Shown here: piece after piece, positions 49,401 to 60,019 of the stretch
How positions within the stretch are numbered: position 1 is the stretch's first letter
How the letters are laid out: each line of letters begins with the position of its first letter
From: Sipunculus nudus
Taxonomy: Eukaryota > Annelida > Sipuncula > Golfingiida > Sipunculidae
Reading direction: 5' to 3'
NCBI GenBank assembly: GCA_026874595.1
Contig: CM049320.1
Coordinates: 35,064,214-35,128,213 of the forward strand
Length of the DNA stretch: 64,000 bases
Notes under the pieces: generated by a model
Seen by the model: only the letters and a program-made list of their open reading frames with translations
Databases searched by the model: none
Told to the model about the DNA's origin: nothing
Position numbers and translations under genes: made by a program

Positions 49401-52400
49401 CGAGATATTGCGAGACTCTTTATAGAATCTTGTAGTACTAGGTGAATGCTACCTGAAGCAAAAAACTAGACCTCTGTAGCTTTAAAACTGACAAATTAAG
49501 AAAAATATCAGCACTTTTCCCCAAAAATGCGTTACCATGGTTACCACAAAATTGAGTCAGCTACACACCAGAAGACAGGCCTTGTAATGACGATTAAAAT
49601 GAGCTACTGTTGAAGTAGATACGACCAATATTAACACAGATATGAACAAAAAACCGTTTTGTTTACTTTTGATGACCTTGACCTTGACATTTGACCTATG
49701 TTGCCCAAAAACAATAGGCCTCCAGGACTTTTGCTTGTCTACCAGCTGTATAAGTTTGAAAGCAATTGCTGGAAAATTGTGGCCTGTAGAGAGTACACAG
49801 ACAGACAGACAGACAGACAGACAAACTAGATGACCTGAGGTCACGCGCTTGCCGGAAATGATGTAAAGTTAGTCAGATGAACGAGCAGTGTCAAAGTGAA
49901 AGAAAATAATCCATAGTTTGTGAAGAAAGAAGCAATATTAACAAAGTTCTAAAGAAAATAAGATTTTGATATATTTTGATCACCTTGACCTTGATCTTTA
50001 ACTTATTTGAATAATAAACATAGGGCTTCCAGATATCATCACGATATATGACAAGTGTAACTTACAAAACGATTCCTGCAAAACTGTGGCCAGTAGATTG
50101 CTACATGTGAGACGCAAGAACCAGGAAGCAGGCGAAATTGAGGACAACGGACAAACAGACAAACATACTGACCCAAGATTGAGATTAGATGACTTAATCA
50201 TGTTATGAAGAAACCTAAGAGGAAGATAAAAAGCTATAATTTATGTAAATGAGGTTAATAGTTTTTGAGATATGGCCAAAAAATGATATGTTGTGCAAAT
50301 TTGAGTGCACCGCCCCCTGGCGGCCAATTCTGGAAAATGAAAAATCGGTTTCGAGATATTAGTGTAAGACATAAGATGTAATAGTTTTAAAAGGATTCTT
50401 TCAAAACTGTGGCCTGTAGAATGCTATATGTGAGACGCAAGAACCGGCAAGCAAGCGGATTTGAGGACAACTGAGAAACCGACGGACACACAGACAAAGT
50501 GACACAAGATTGAGACCAGATGACTAAACGAGTTCATGAAGAAGACTTAGAGGAAAAAAATACACTATAGTTTTTGTATTTGAGGCTTATAATTTTGGAG
50601 ATATTGCCAAAACATGATATGTTGGAGAGGTTTGCACCCAGCGCCCCCTAGCGGCCGAATTAAAAAAATGAAAAATTGATTTCGAGATAATAGTGTAGGA
50701 CTTAAGATATGCCAGTTTCAAAAAGATTCCTGCAAAACTGTGGCCTCCAGGGCAAGATTACTGAAATCTCGAAATATCTCGTTTGACGAGATAATATACG
50801 AGATATTGCGAGACTCTTAATAGAATCTTGTAGTACTAGGTGAATGCTACCTGAAGCAAAAAACTAGACCTCTGTAGCTTTAAAACTGACAAATTTAGAA
50901 AAATATCAGCACTTTTCCCCAAAAATGCGTTACCATGGTTACCGCAAATTGAGTCAGCTACACACCAGAAGACAGGCCTTGGAATGACGATTAAAATGAG
51001 CTACTGTTGAAGTAGATACGACCAATATTAACACAGATATGAACAAAAAACCGTTTTGTATACTTTTGATGACCTTGACCTTGACATTTGACCTATAATG
51101 CCCAAAAACAATAGACCTCCAGGACTTTTGTTTTTCTACCAGCTGTATAAGTTTGAAAGCAATTGCTGGAAAATTGTGGCCTGTAGAGAGTACATAGACA
51201 GACAGACAGACAAACACACAAACAGACATCCGCGACTGACCAACCTGCTTGCAGAAATCGAAGATTTCCGGCAAGCAACAAACAGACATCCGCGACTGAC
51301 CAACCTGCTTGCAGAAATCGAAGATTTCCGGCAAGCAATAATAATGGTTTACGGAATTACCACTACACTACACTGATATTTATTTAAGGGATTGTAGATT
51401 TAACTGTTTTGTTTATTTTTGGGTCATTACGAGAGATTGTTTCTTTTAACCTTTGCCAATAAAATGTATGACAAACTTCAATGTGAATTTATTGCCCAGC
51501 GAGAAGTTACCAAGTTTGAAAAGGAGTCGATTCTGCAATCTAGCAGCGCTTTTTTTACTAATTCATTTGGTTAGAAATATTAATCGAAAGAATATCGACT
51601 CTACCAGGTTGGTGTCAAATCCCACTCTCATTCCCGTCACCTGATTGTTGTTTTCATGCCAATCTTTTCAGTGAAATATTGCGGGGACCCCGGCGACGTT
51701 TATTCCGCCACGAAATCAGGTGAATACTATTATCAAGACAAAGTTGAGTACGTCTGCTCCCCAAGGTACCATATTTACCCGCCAGGTGGCATTACAAATA
51801 CGACCCTGCGTTGTGAAGCCGATGGGACGTGGTCTAACCCTCTTCCAGTTTGTAAAGGTAAGACACCTTGCGTCGTTAAAATAATAAAAAAAAACTAATC
51901 GTACCCTGTGCATGGAGGTTATGTAAAAGATAATAGATGTATGATATGTAATAGATGATTCTCTGTTTTCTTTGATCCAACTGGCTACATATGTGATCAA
52001 TCCATGAATCTCTGTGAATATTTGATATAGCTGGCTATAAACACGGTAAAAACACTTGTGTTGCACTAACACAAATTGTGTCATATGCTTCAACACAAGT
52101 TCTTGTGTTGTTTCTTTAACACAAGTGTTTCTACAGTAAATGTAAGAGATAAATAATTCACCCTGAATCGTTTATCAAACTGGCTATATATAAGTGTTTA
52201 ACCTTAACTTGTAATGCGGCAGTGTATTAGCAGTCGGTCTGTAAACATAAAAAAAATCTCCGTGTTTTAAGGCTGTCGGATTTTCATTCCTTTTCTTTTC
52301 AAATACGAGTATGGTCGGGTAGGATTTTTTTTTCATTTTATTAAATAAAATAATGTAAACATTTGATATAATTAAAATAATGATTAACATTATAAAAAAT

Positions 52401-54661
52401 ATATAAAAAATGGTTAGCTAAACAGGTAAAATCACTTCATAGCAAACCAAAATTTTATAGGAATTGTTTATTTTATTATCTTTTTTTTAATTTCCAAACG
52501 ACTGGAGCTCAAATCGGTAAAGTTTTACTGACGGTTAAATTAATATTTTTTTTCGAGGCGGGATTAAAGATGGACGCGGACGGTACCGAACTATTTTTGG
52601 CCTCATACATTTACATCTGCCATGAAAACGCATTTATAAGACAGACCTCCCTTTCTATTTATTATCATTCAAATAGAACAATTTATTGTATCATTAATAG
52701 TTTTTCATCTGACTACGAAAAAGAGAGGCAACATGTTCATCGCAAGAACAGTGCTAAGTGAACGCGCAAACACACTTGCCTCAAGGATTACATTAAATTA
52801 TAAAACAATGATATGACAAAACCTAAACAACTGGAGTCGAATAAAACAACGCAACACGTCTTTGAGGTAAAACTAGACTTAATGAAATAGGAAAAACTAG
52901 TCAACACTTTAAAAGTATGTAAATTCAGCAGAAATTTTCAGCTCTCTTCGTGCAACAAGTATGCCAGTAATTAAGCCAGTGAACAAATTAAATGTAACCA
53001 CCAGGATTTGCAAAGATAGGAATTACCGAATGCGGCATGCCGAATGCAGAATACATGCTGAGGTATTTCATAAGTACCAGCACGCAACATACACATTTAC
53101 TACAGGTCTCTCCTTGATATTGTGGGGGACCGGCAAAAATGGCCACATGTAGCGATTCGTTTTGCCGAAAAGCATTCTGCATGCCGAATCCACGCAAACT
53201 GACTCTTACCTTGTTATCAAGATTTTTCAACCGGTATTTCGCATAGGCGCATAGGCGCATATGGTATCTTAGCTTTACTTAGTGATTTATGTGATTTTAA
53301 CCCTATTAAGTTAACGTCTAAATATCAATAAGCCTTCTGGACTTGACGTCGCGAGAAATCACATTATATATTATTTTATTTGTCTCCTTTGACTTTTCTA
53401 AATCCTTTCAGCTTATACATAAACCCTCCATTATCAGTTATCTTTTGTTCGTCTCTTAAGAAGAGTGCCCAAACTATTTTTATTCAGACTGCCAAAGGCT
53501 GCTTCAACAAGAGTGCTCGTGCTCCATTTTTAAAGTTCTTTCTCAAGCTTCAGCTGAACTGATGCCGATCAACTCGTCTTGCATCTTACACACATGACCT
53601 ATAAGGCACTGAGAGACAAAACATTAGCACATCGCCCTCATCGGATGATAAGATATCGTGACAGTATCGATAGAGGGGCATTGGCCGTAAAGATACGATA
53701 TCAGACTTGTATCGTGGCATATTCGTGCACAGATTTAACGTCACAATCCTAATTTCGATCATGTTCAAACTGTGGTACAATTAATCTTAGCGCAATTTCG
53801 CCCCTTTGTAAGAGAGCCTATTGATATACCAAGGTTTCTTGCTTAGTTTAGACGAGAACTGTTAAGTTCGATGGGGATACAAATATTTTCGTATTTTTTA
53901 AACGCAGAACATATAGCAACTCTATCACATTACCCTTAGCAGATTTATCGTTAGCTATGTTTTGTGTAAATTATAAAACCTACCATGTGTAAGAAAAATT
54001 ATGTTGTAACTTTATCATGTTTGCTGAAAATCTGTCAATATATTAATACTATCAGGTATCGCACGCATCACTGGATGATAAACATTTTGTACGCCAGCCA
54101 AGGGATGACTTGTAACCAAACAGCTAGATTACCCATTGGTTAGCAAGGTCACATGCATTTCTTTGTGATAATCTGTCAGCATTAGCCTAACATGTTAAGG
54201 TTATCAGTTGTTTACTACGATATTGATGGAATAGGCTGGATGACCGATCCAGTGCAATTTCTCGTTTGACATATCACCACTCAATTAGGCCTACAGTCCA
54301 CTATACATGCTGACTAAGTTAGGTATTCGCGGCTCAGATATCGATGGCTATTTAATGAGTTCAGCTTTTCTGTTTGTTTTTAGATATGACTGAAATTGGG
54401 CCTTCCTTATACGATGGGCGTTGGCGGTTACGGATCAAAAGAAAACTAATAACCGGAAATGAAACAACGTCAGAAACTTTGTCATCTAAAGCTAAGTGTG
54501 CACGTGCGTGCCTGTCACGGCAGGGGTGTCTTAGTTTTACATACGTGGCTAAAAGCCAGACATGTATGGAGCATTCTGAAATATTCACATTGTCTGGAAA
54601 TACCTTCCTAAACGTAACTGACGCCGCATATTACGAGTTTATCCCTGACGCATCAAAATAG
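42412..54661 (+). CDS. Secreted protein with PCSK9-C-terminal-like modules, sushi and PAN domains (6 exons, 322 aa)
   Basis: Six exons join to one 969-nt frame: 42412-42472, 43189-43394, 46868-47001, 47634-47737, 51672-51857, 54384-54661. Every junction has AG/GT and the phases agree. Residues 1-20 are a signal peptide with a hydrophobic core (LILLGVFIL). Residues 44-97 and 118-168 are two related modules with the pattern CPxG...CS...C...C (Cys 46/55/77/94 and 120/129/150/167), similar in layout to the cysteine-rich modules at the C-terminus of PCSK9. Residues 171-230 are a sushi/CCP domain (Cys 172, 197, 216, 229; G220-T-W222). Residues 232-322 are PAN/apple-like (Cys 269, 273, 279, 291). 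N-glycosylation sequons lie at N211, N256 and N307. No transmembrane segment or protease domain is present. An in-frame TAG at 42394 supports the start. The likely role is extracellular recognition or matrix binding, by inference only. The PCSK9-like label is tentative. Confidence 0.8.
42473..43188 (+). other. Intron 1 of the intact gene
   Basis: This AT-rich intron has no recognisable coding content. Its sequence can be followed in the relic copy at 61390-61860, for example the stretch ending ATATTCCAG before a pyrimidine-poor acceptor region. An imperfect repeat of the acceptor neighbourhood (TTTTTCCGGTTATATATT near 43100 and TATTTCCGGTTATATATT near 43161) precedes exon 2. Confidence 0.6.
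43189..43394 (+). CDS. Exon 2: first cysteine-rich module, N-terminal part
   Basis: The acceptor is TTCTATTTCAG and the donor is GTTAAG|GTAGCC. The exon enters in phase 1 and leaves in phase 0, giving residues 21-89. An acidic linker (TTTDDDAES) is followed by VTCPTGYVPRTCSCDAW and later DPLQCIARN. Cys 57 and 63 are extra to the four-cysteine core. The module is completed by exon 3 (ASLYC), which restores the V-x-A-x-x-x-C end typical of this fold. Confidence 0.75.
46441..46485. repeat. (CA)n/(TA)n compound microsatellite
   Basis: Thirty bases of AC dinucleotide are followed by about fifteen bases of AT dinucleotide, ending at the TA where the adjacent pogo/Tigger-like sequence begins. Confidence 0.95.
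46486..46600 (+). mobile_element. pogo/Tigger-like terminal fragment in intron 2
   Basis: CAGTGCAACCCCTCTGTTGC directly follows a TA dinucleotide, and the segment contains GCGGTC words. The homologous stretch at about 1052-1190 sits in the same position relative to the exon-3 relic. The insertion therefore predates the gene duplication. Confidence 0.4.
46868..47001 (+). CDS. Exon 3: end of first module, start of second
   Basis: The acceptor is CACTTCAG in phase 0 and the donor is CACC|GTGAGT in phase 2. It encodes residues 90-133 plus two bases: ASLYCELERVDNQ, a short linker, then VFCPVGTIFVSCS, which mirrors the start of module 1. A relic of this exon, with the acceptor AG changed to AA, lies near 1498. 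Confidence 0.75.
47634..47737 (+). CDS. Exon 4: C-terminal part of second cysteine-rich module
   Basis: The acceptor is TTTTTCAG and the donor is CAGT|GTAAGT. The first base completes Pro134. The exon then encodes WMNRHRMSYTVKSGVCSPDR and ends VRIYVHCQ in phase 1. The final V-x-x-x-C pairs with the equivalent of Cys 94 in module 1. Confidence 0.7.
48124..51193 (-). repeat. Nested tandem repeat array in intron 4 (about 1.7 kb plus 1.37 kb units)
   Basis: Unit 1 (48124-49822) and unit 2 (49823-about 51193) both start AAACTAGATGACCTGAGGTC and end in a CAGA run. Inside are internal monomers of about 330 bp marked by ACCGCCCCCTGGCGGCC-type words (near 48580, 48910, 49240 in unit 1; 50310, 50640 in unit 2). 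Unit 2 lacks one monomer, which explains its shorter length. The array is reverse-complementary to the blocks at 27.8-29.2 kb and 35.2-36.5 kb. Confidence 0.75.
51221..51337. repeat. 60-bp direct tandem repeat, two copies
   Basis: AACAGACATCCGCGACTGAC and the following 40 bases occur at 51221 and again at 51281 with no differences that I can see. The repeat adjoins the CAGA run at the end of the intron array. Its exactness suggests a very recent duplication. Confidence 0.9.
51672..51857 (+). CDS. Exon 5: sushi/CCP domain
   Basis: This is a symmetric phase 1-1 exon, the usual form of a shuffled sushi domain. It encodes YCGDPG, YYQDKVEYVCS, LRCEADGTWSNP and LPVCK, with four cysteines and the Gly-x-Trp signature. 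The acceptor is ATCTTTTCAG and the donor is AAAG|GTAAGA. A frameshifted paralogue with homologous flanking intron lies at 4639-4819. Confidence 0.85.
51858..54383 (+). other. Intron 5 of the intact gene
   Basis: This 2.5 kb AT-rich intron contains a foldback at 52036-52136 and no recognisable coding exon. Its first 400 bases and last 300 bases align by eye with sequence after the relic sushi exon (4860-5110) and before the relic PAN exons (8660-8929, 18230-18501). Open frames at 52570 and 52961 are unrecognised. Confidence 0.55.
52036..52136. repeat. Foldback (short palindromic MITE-like element)
   Basis: AAACACTTGTGTTG at the left is mirrored by TTAACACAAGTGTTT at the right. Between them lie further ACACAA/TTGTGT words that can form nested hairpins. 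It lies within intron 5 and has no coding content. Confidence 0.6.
54384..54661 (+). CDS. Exon 6: PAN/apple-like domain and stop codon
   Basis: The acceptor is TGTTTGTTTTTAG. The first two bases complete Asp231. The exon encodes 91 residues: YDGRWRLRIKRKL, then KCARACLSRQGCLSFTYVAK and SQTCMEHSE, and ends FIPDASK before TAG at 54659. The C-x3-C-x5-C spacing and the following aromatic FTY fit a PAN/apple fold. Two decayed copies occur at 8930 and 18502. Confidence 0.8.
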
Positions 54662-55274
54662 TGGACTTAAGATTCCGCTGTATGTCTGTGCTGGGATTAA
54701 TATGCAAAGCTTAGAACATATACTATTGTAAAGTCAAGCTTGATGTAAAACGACCTTGGAATAATTGTAGATGCCTAGCTGTCTTACCGTGGTAAATAGC
54801 CAGTTGCTATCTGCTGGAGTGACTTTTCATGCAGGCCCTTCCTTGCGGATGCCAAACGAAGCTTCAGTCTTTACTAGTTTCTTGATAAATAGCCTACAAA
54901 ATCAAACACCATTGGAGTGGCCAAGAATCTGCAGCAGATAGAAATAATTTGATGTGATCAGACACCTACATCTGGGAAGATATTGCAGTTAAAAAGACCT
55001 TTCACCAAACCGATTTTTGTCCTGGGAAAACCTTCTCCTAAATTCAGAGCATAAATTACCATGATAATAACCATGTTGCACGACAATACATGGATCAGCC
55101 CCTAAAACATGACCTTGGGCTGATCGCTGCTACGTAAGCATACAAACTCATTCAGATAAACAAATGCTTTCACGACACAGTTACATAGACTACGGTTCTG
55201 GATATCTCCGCTAAACGTTGGTGTTTAACATCTCGAGAGCATGATTGATATAACAGAGATTCAAACTCGCATGC
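54662..55274. other. 3' flank of the intact gene
   Basis: Likely 3' untranslated and downstream sequence. I see no clear AATAAA in the first 300 bases. It aligns in part with sequence after both PAN relics. Confidence 0.4.
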
Positions 55275-55431
<157 letters not shown>

Positions 55432-55435
55432 TGAA

Positions 55436-55640
55436 TGAATAGCCATGCTGGTTCATTGTACGTAGAAATGGAACATGACTACACAAAAACGTCGGTTCAC
55501 TGCCGTTGGGGCAGATGTCGGGAGTCGGCTGTAGCTCAGTGGATGGAGGAACAGATCGGCAATGGTAAGCTCATGGGTTCGGTTCCCGTCAGTAGTGAAC
55601 CGAATTTTCTGTGTATTCATGTTCCATTTATATATATATT
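55436..55640 (+). mobile_element. Foldback element with tRNA-like core, flanked by TA repeats
   Basis: The inverted arms 55466-55502 (AAATGGAACATGACTACACA...) and 55591-55629 (...GTGTATTCATGTTCCATTT) pair with few mismatches. Between them lies a tRNA-like sequence. AGCCATGCTGGTTCATTGTA at 55441-55460 is shared, inverted, with the 8.1 kb element. A TA array borders it on the left and a short TA run on the right. It looks like a tRNA-derived SINE captured in, or evolved into, a MITE. Confidence 0.65.
55525..55600 (+). ncRNA. tRNA-like Pol III promoter core (SINE-type)
   Basis: The A box TAGCTCAGTGG (55532-55542) and B box GGTTCGGTTCC (55576-55586) are near consensus. The T-arm ATGGG/CCCGT pairs fully, the D-stem is nearly intact and the acceptor stem pairs only in part. 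The anticodon arm is poor, so it is unlikely to be a functional tRNA. The antisense frame gives NRTHELTIADLFLHPLSY, the kind of spurious peptide often produced by such elements. Confidence 0.55.
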
Positions 55641-56406
55641 GTGAGTCCAATTTATGATCAATTTCCATTAAAAAACTTCCATGAATATTCATGAATGTGC
55701 AGTCAAATGCCTAAATGAACCTGGTAATAAGACGAGTGATTTAAACCAGACTGCTCATTCCTGCATTCACGAGAAAGCATATTTCTAGTTTCATATTCAT
55801 CTATAACAAAGAACAAACGTCGCTGTTTTTCATATTCCTGGTAAATAAGGTGATTATTCTAGGAAACCAGGATTAATACTTCGGATATCAAGAGTAGGTC
55901 AGACTCTTTATAACTTTTTATGACAAAAGATTTGACACCATTTGAGGCGGTCCCACATACACCACAAGTACTGACCTGTATCATACATGGAATAAATAGC
56001 TTGCAGGGAAACTGCTCTTTAGAATGCTCTTTATTAACTACTAGAACCCTCATATGTGAATAATTCAAAAGGTCCTTTCAAATCTTTTTCAAGTCTATGT
56101 TTTATTTACGTATTGATTCATTATGTTTTCACTGACATAATTAGCCCGGAACCAGGTTAGGATGTAGGTGCTAGAGATTATAGCGGTTGATCTTGTGTAT
56201 ATTAATTATTAAGCTGAAATCCGACCAAAATGGGATTTCTAAAAGAAGTATTGTCTCAGCCACATTTTACGACTTTTGGATGTTTTCAGCCCGTGTATAG
56301 AAACCAAGGACCGGTAGAAAATAACAAATTACAAGTGAAACACTATTCACAGTCCCTTGTAAAGTACTATTTTAGCCAATTTGGAAAGTGAAATAGGTTA
56401 TCTGTC

Positions 56407-56446
<40 letters not shown>

Positions 56447-56864
56447 TATATATATATGACATAAAAATCGTGAATATTAAGCTACCAAAGTAATAATTTC
56501 CATTTAGTAGAATAATTTTCCCCCGATTTTTAATTAAAAGTTGCTATTATGTTAGTTGCACGTTAAGACTGTGAGCTCATTTAATGCCAAGATAATTAAA
56601 TGTGTCGCAATACTGAATAAATGCTGCAGAATTATTTCTTACAACCGAAAGGGGAAATCTGTATATATTTTCCTTATTCGTTTTAACAAACAAAATGATT
56701 TTTTGACGTAATGCAGACACGCAAATAAATTCCTACCCCACCTTACATCACCAAGGAAACGACCACGAACAGCTAGCTGAACACCGAAACGATGCATTAA
56801 TCTCAAGTTACTATAAATCACCAGTTATACCCCCCCACTCGGGGTTACAAGTTAAGAAATATCG

Positions 56865-56912
<48 letters not shown>

Positions 56913-57119
56913 AATGTATATGATACTGATTTTTTATTTGAATTCGTATTCTTTACTTTATGTTGAAAACCAATTTATTATTATGATTGATCATAATTGA
57001 TCTCTATTAACATCAAGATTATTTTAATCACAAACTGTCGTGAGGCAGGGTAGTTTACCATTTTGGAATTATAATGTCACAACAGTCTTTTATTTGCTTA
57101 TGCCACGCTAATAACATAC
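55641..57119. repeat. AT-rich DNA with (TA)n arrays, no gene recognised
   Basis: TA arrays lie at 56411-56456 and 56869-56909. The remaining sequence shows no exon or element that I can name. Confidence 0.5.
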
Positions 57120-59990
57120 AAACCAACTTAATGATTTTTACCTTCGTGTGAAATGAGTGACGTGTCTGAATAGCGAACCTTTCTTGAACAGACTGTTCGT
57201 GAAAGTAAGCCGAGACATAAATCCATTTTGCCTTTTTTGGGGGTAAAAATCCATGATTATTTGATCTAACGAGCGGTTCCTAACAACACCTGATAAGTTT
57301 GTTTGATCCATTTTTCCCAAATAGTTCTGGTTGGAACTGTTACATTGATCTCCTTTGTCTTGTCGCTTCGGTCGGTAAATGTTAACGTTTCTTGGTCATG
57401 TGCCAATAACATGGAGTTTTTCCAAATATTTTCCATTAGTAAAAACGTTTCCAGTTATTTCTTGCGGAATGTCTTCTATTTATTATTTGCGCCTATGCTT
57501 TTTCCTGAATGTAGGGGTTGCTCTAGGTATTTACAGGAATTATTCAGTTTAATTTAACTTCGTATTTACCTCCTACCTATATTTTCCTGGTTAATATCTG
57601 GATTATTATTACTTATGGGAAGCCATTGTAAGAAAATAAATAAACAAGCTAGAAACAAATTATTTTCTTCCAAATAAAGCGAGGTGAGAGGGCTCTCTTG
57701 TTTTACGTCAGTAACTGTATTGTGGCTGTTATGAAGACATGTTTATTTATATATTGCGAGTTTTCCCGAATTCATTTTCCCTAAATTTTAAATGCGGAAC
57801 CAAAAATATATTCGTATTGACGAAATCTATTTCAAGTAATTTTTCAATTTTTTTTCTGGTATTTAAGTATTAAAAGGCCTGCAGTCAAATGATTGAGCCC
57901 AGTGGTAATCCAATTAATTAGTTCTGGACGATGTTGTCGCCGGAGTGAAACTGTGAAAACTAGCATCCTAACGCAAGGCTTGCTTTGCCCTAGCCATGAC
58001 AACATGACACACAAGCCTTATTTTTTAATAAATTGATGGGGGCCTGCAAGTCAAGGTCCAAGTCATAATACAACATCCATTCCAAGGACAGGATTAAAAG
58101 ATTTCCTGTGTGGTAGTATTTGGCACCAGATGCCGTGTTTACTTTGCTAAATATTGAAGAAAAATGTTGCTAAACAAAGTTTGTTATGATTACCTTGGCA
58201 GCAAGAACTGAAGTTCGGATAACGCTTTTTACAGTGGCAAGCCGTCATGACGGACGTAGACACAAATTTTCCGAGTAAATCCAGCCTCGATATTTTAATA
58301 ACTGTTGCATGAATTCAAATAAACTGTATTATGTATTATGAACTGTATTTTGCTGAGGCAGTCTACTGAAATTAGTGTTTTGGGTATACAGGAGTTTTCG
58401 TCATAATAGGATTAAGAAACAAATTTTTAAGACCTGCCTTTCTGACGTCTTTTGGACGGAGTTAAAGGCACACGGAAGATATATTATCTCTATGAGACTG
58501 TAATGGTTGTTTGGTGTGACATCAGAAAAGTGGGTGCATTATTTTTTTTTAATTGATAAGAAAGGGGGAATAAAATGGATTGCCTGTTGAGTGCCGTATA
58601 AATGAAAGCTTTTGTATAAAAAGGCAAAGTCTGTAATAAACATGTTTACTCATCCCTGGGTTACCTGTAAAGGGATCTGATTCCAAGTACTTGTTGCTTA
58701 GCACTAATCAGCAAATAGAAATGGAGCCTGTGACCCTCAGGTTATTTCCATGTTACGTATTGGTCTTGTCACGCTCAGAAAATTGGCAAAGGAGGATATG
58801 TCTGCCGTCAATAATACCCTTTGCTGAATGAGTCATATTTTATGGATTATGGATTACACTGTTATTTTTATTTTCCCAGAAAAGTTATGTTTTACTGTTT
58901 GCCATTGATGTAATTTCTTTGCATGTAACTTGTCGGTGACCAAAGTAAGCCGTTCTTAACGATTGGTCTTTGCCCAGCATAGAAACGAGTGGGCGTTCCT
59001 ATACATAAATATCCGCATACATATAACTTTCCTATACAATACATTCCGCAGATTTATTTTTCATGCGAGCAAATCCTTTGTGAAATCTAGTTCAATACCA
59101 AGTAACCCACAATGTTACATGGCTAACTAAAATTTGTATATTAAAAATTCATTACACCGTTTATCTAGTACGGGAATGATATGACAGCTTCCTTGCCAAG
59201 CGTTAATTTCTGCGGTATCCTCGGCATTGTGTCAGGGATAACCCTAGTGCAAAAGGAAAGCGCTGGTAGCCAGATCAAAGTACCTTCAAACCTAGGTACC
59301 AGGTTTCTTATCAAGATCACTAGTAACATCGGGTGAGTTGCTCGATAAGCTCAACCTGATTAACTCTCCTTGACGATAAAAAAGTAAATGTTTGAATGAG
59401 TTTTGAATATGAACTTATAACAAGCAAGCCGTATAAAGGATATCATCTTTTTTAACCTAAACTGACTGTTTTCTAAGCATTATATTTGAAATTTACCGTT
59501 TTACTAGAACGTCATCGAAATGACGTTTCATACATTCCACAAAGAATAATAAAAGTATCCAAGGATAATAATTGTATCCGCGAAAAGAAAATTGTGCGGA
59601 TACTATGTTTTCAGCCGATATCCACCGCCACCGTCCTACGTTCGTTTCCGGAGAAACCCTCTGATACCCAGGGGCAAATTCTCTGAAACCTGGAATAATT
59701 ATCGGAAACATGAACTGGTGCTTATCACAGTTCGAAGGTGCCAAGTGCATTCCTTTTCGCGTAGTGTTCATCTGTTTAATGCCTTTTCACAGAATACATT
59801 GATGCCCTTTCCTGGGAGTGGTTCGGCGTATTGGTCTGAAATTTTGCATGTTGTTCCGTCTTGGGTAAGCTTCTGGTACACGAGAATAATGCAGCTACTT
59901 ACAATCACGTATTTGTAGAATACATTAATGCATTTATCTCAGGAGTGATTAAATTATCATCGTTAAATTTTGCATGTACATAGATCTTTG
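57120..59990. repeat. Upstream module, diverged copy 3
   Basis: It aligns in order with 29350-31600: ACTTAATGATTTTTACCTTC, a TACATTGATCTCCTTTGTC word, AGTACTTGTTGCTTAGCACT, then CAGCCGATATCCACC against CAGCCGATATCAGC. Open frames on either strand are not conserved in the other copies. Confidence 0.6.
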
Positions 59991-60019
59991 ATACATTAAT
60001 CTCGTGCTCAAATATATTT

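Larger units (their letters stand above)
47738..51671 (+). other. Intron 4 of the intact gene
   Basis: This intron of 3.9 kb is mostly filled by the nested repeat array at 48124-51193 and a 60-bp tandem pair at 51221. The first 400 bases (about 47960-48110) align by eye with 1960-2120, the corresponding intron of relic copy A. Confidence 0.6.

Noticed and set aside
48124-51193. CRISPR-like array of regularly spaced repeats
   Set aside because: Monomers are hundreds of bases long, diverged and without unique spacers; the context is a eukaryotic intron.
55525-55600. Functional tRNA gene
   Set aside because: The A box, B box and T-arm are good, but the acceptor and anticodon stems pair poorly and the sequence sits inside a foldback element.
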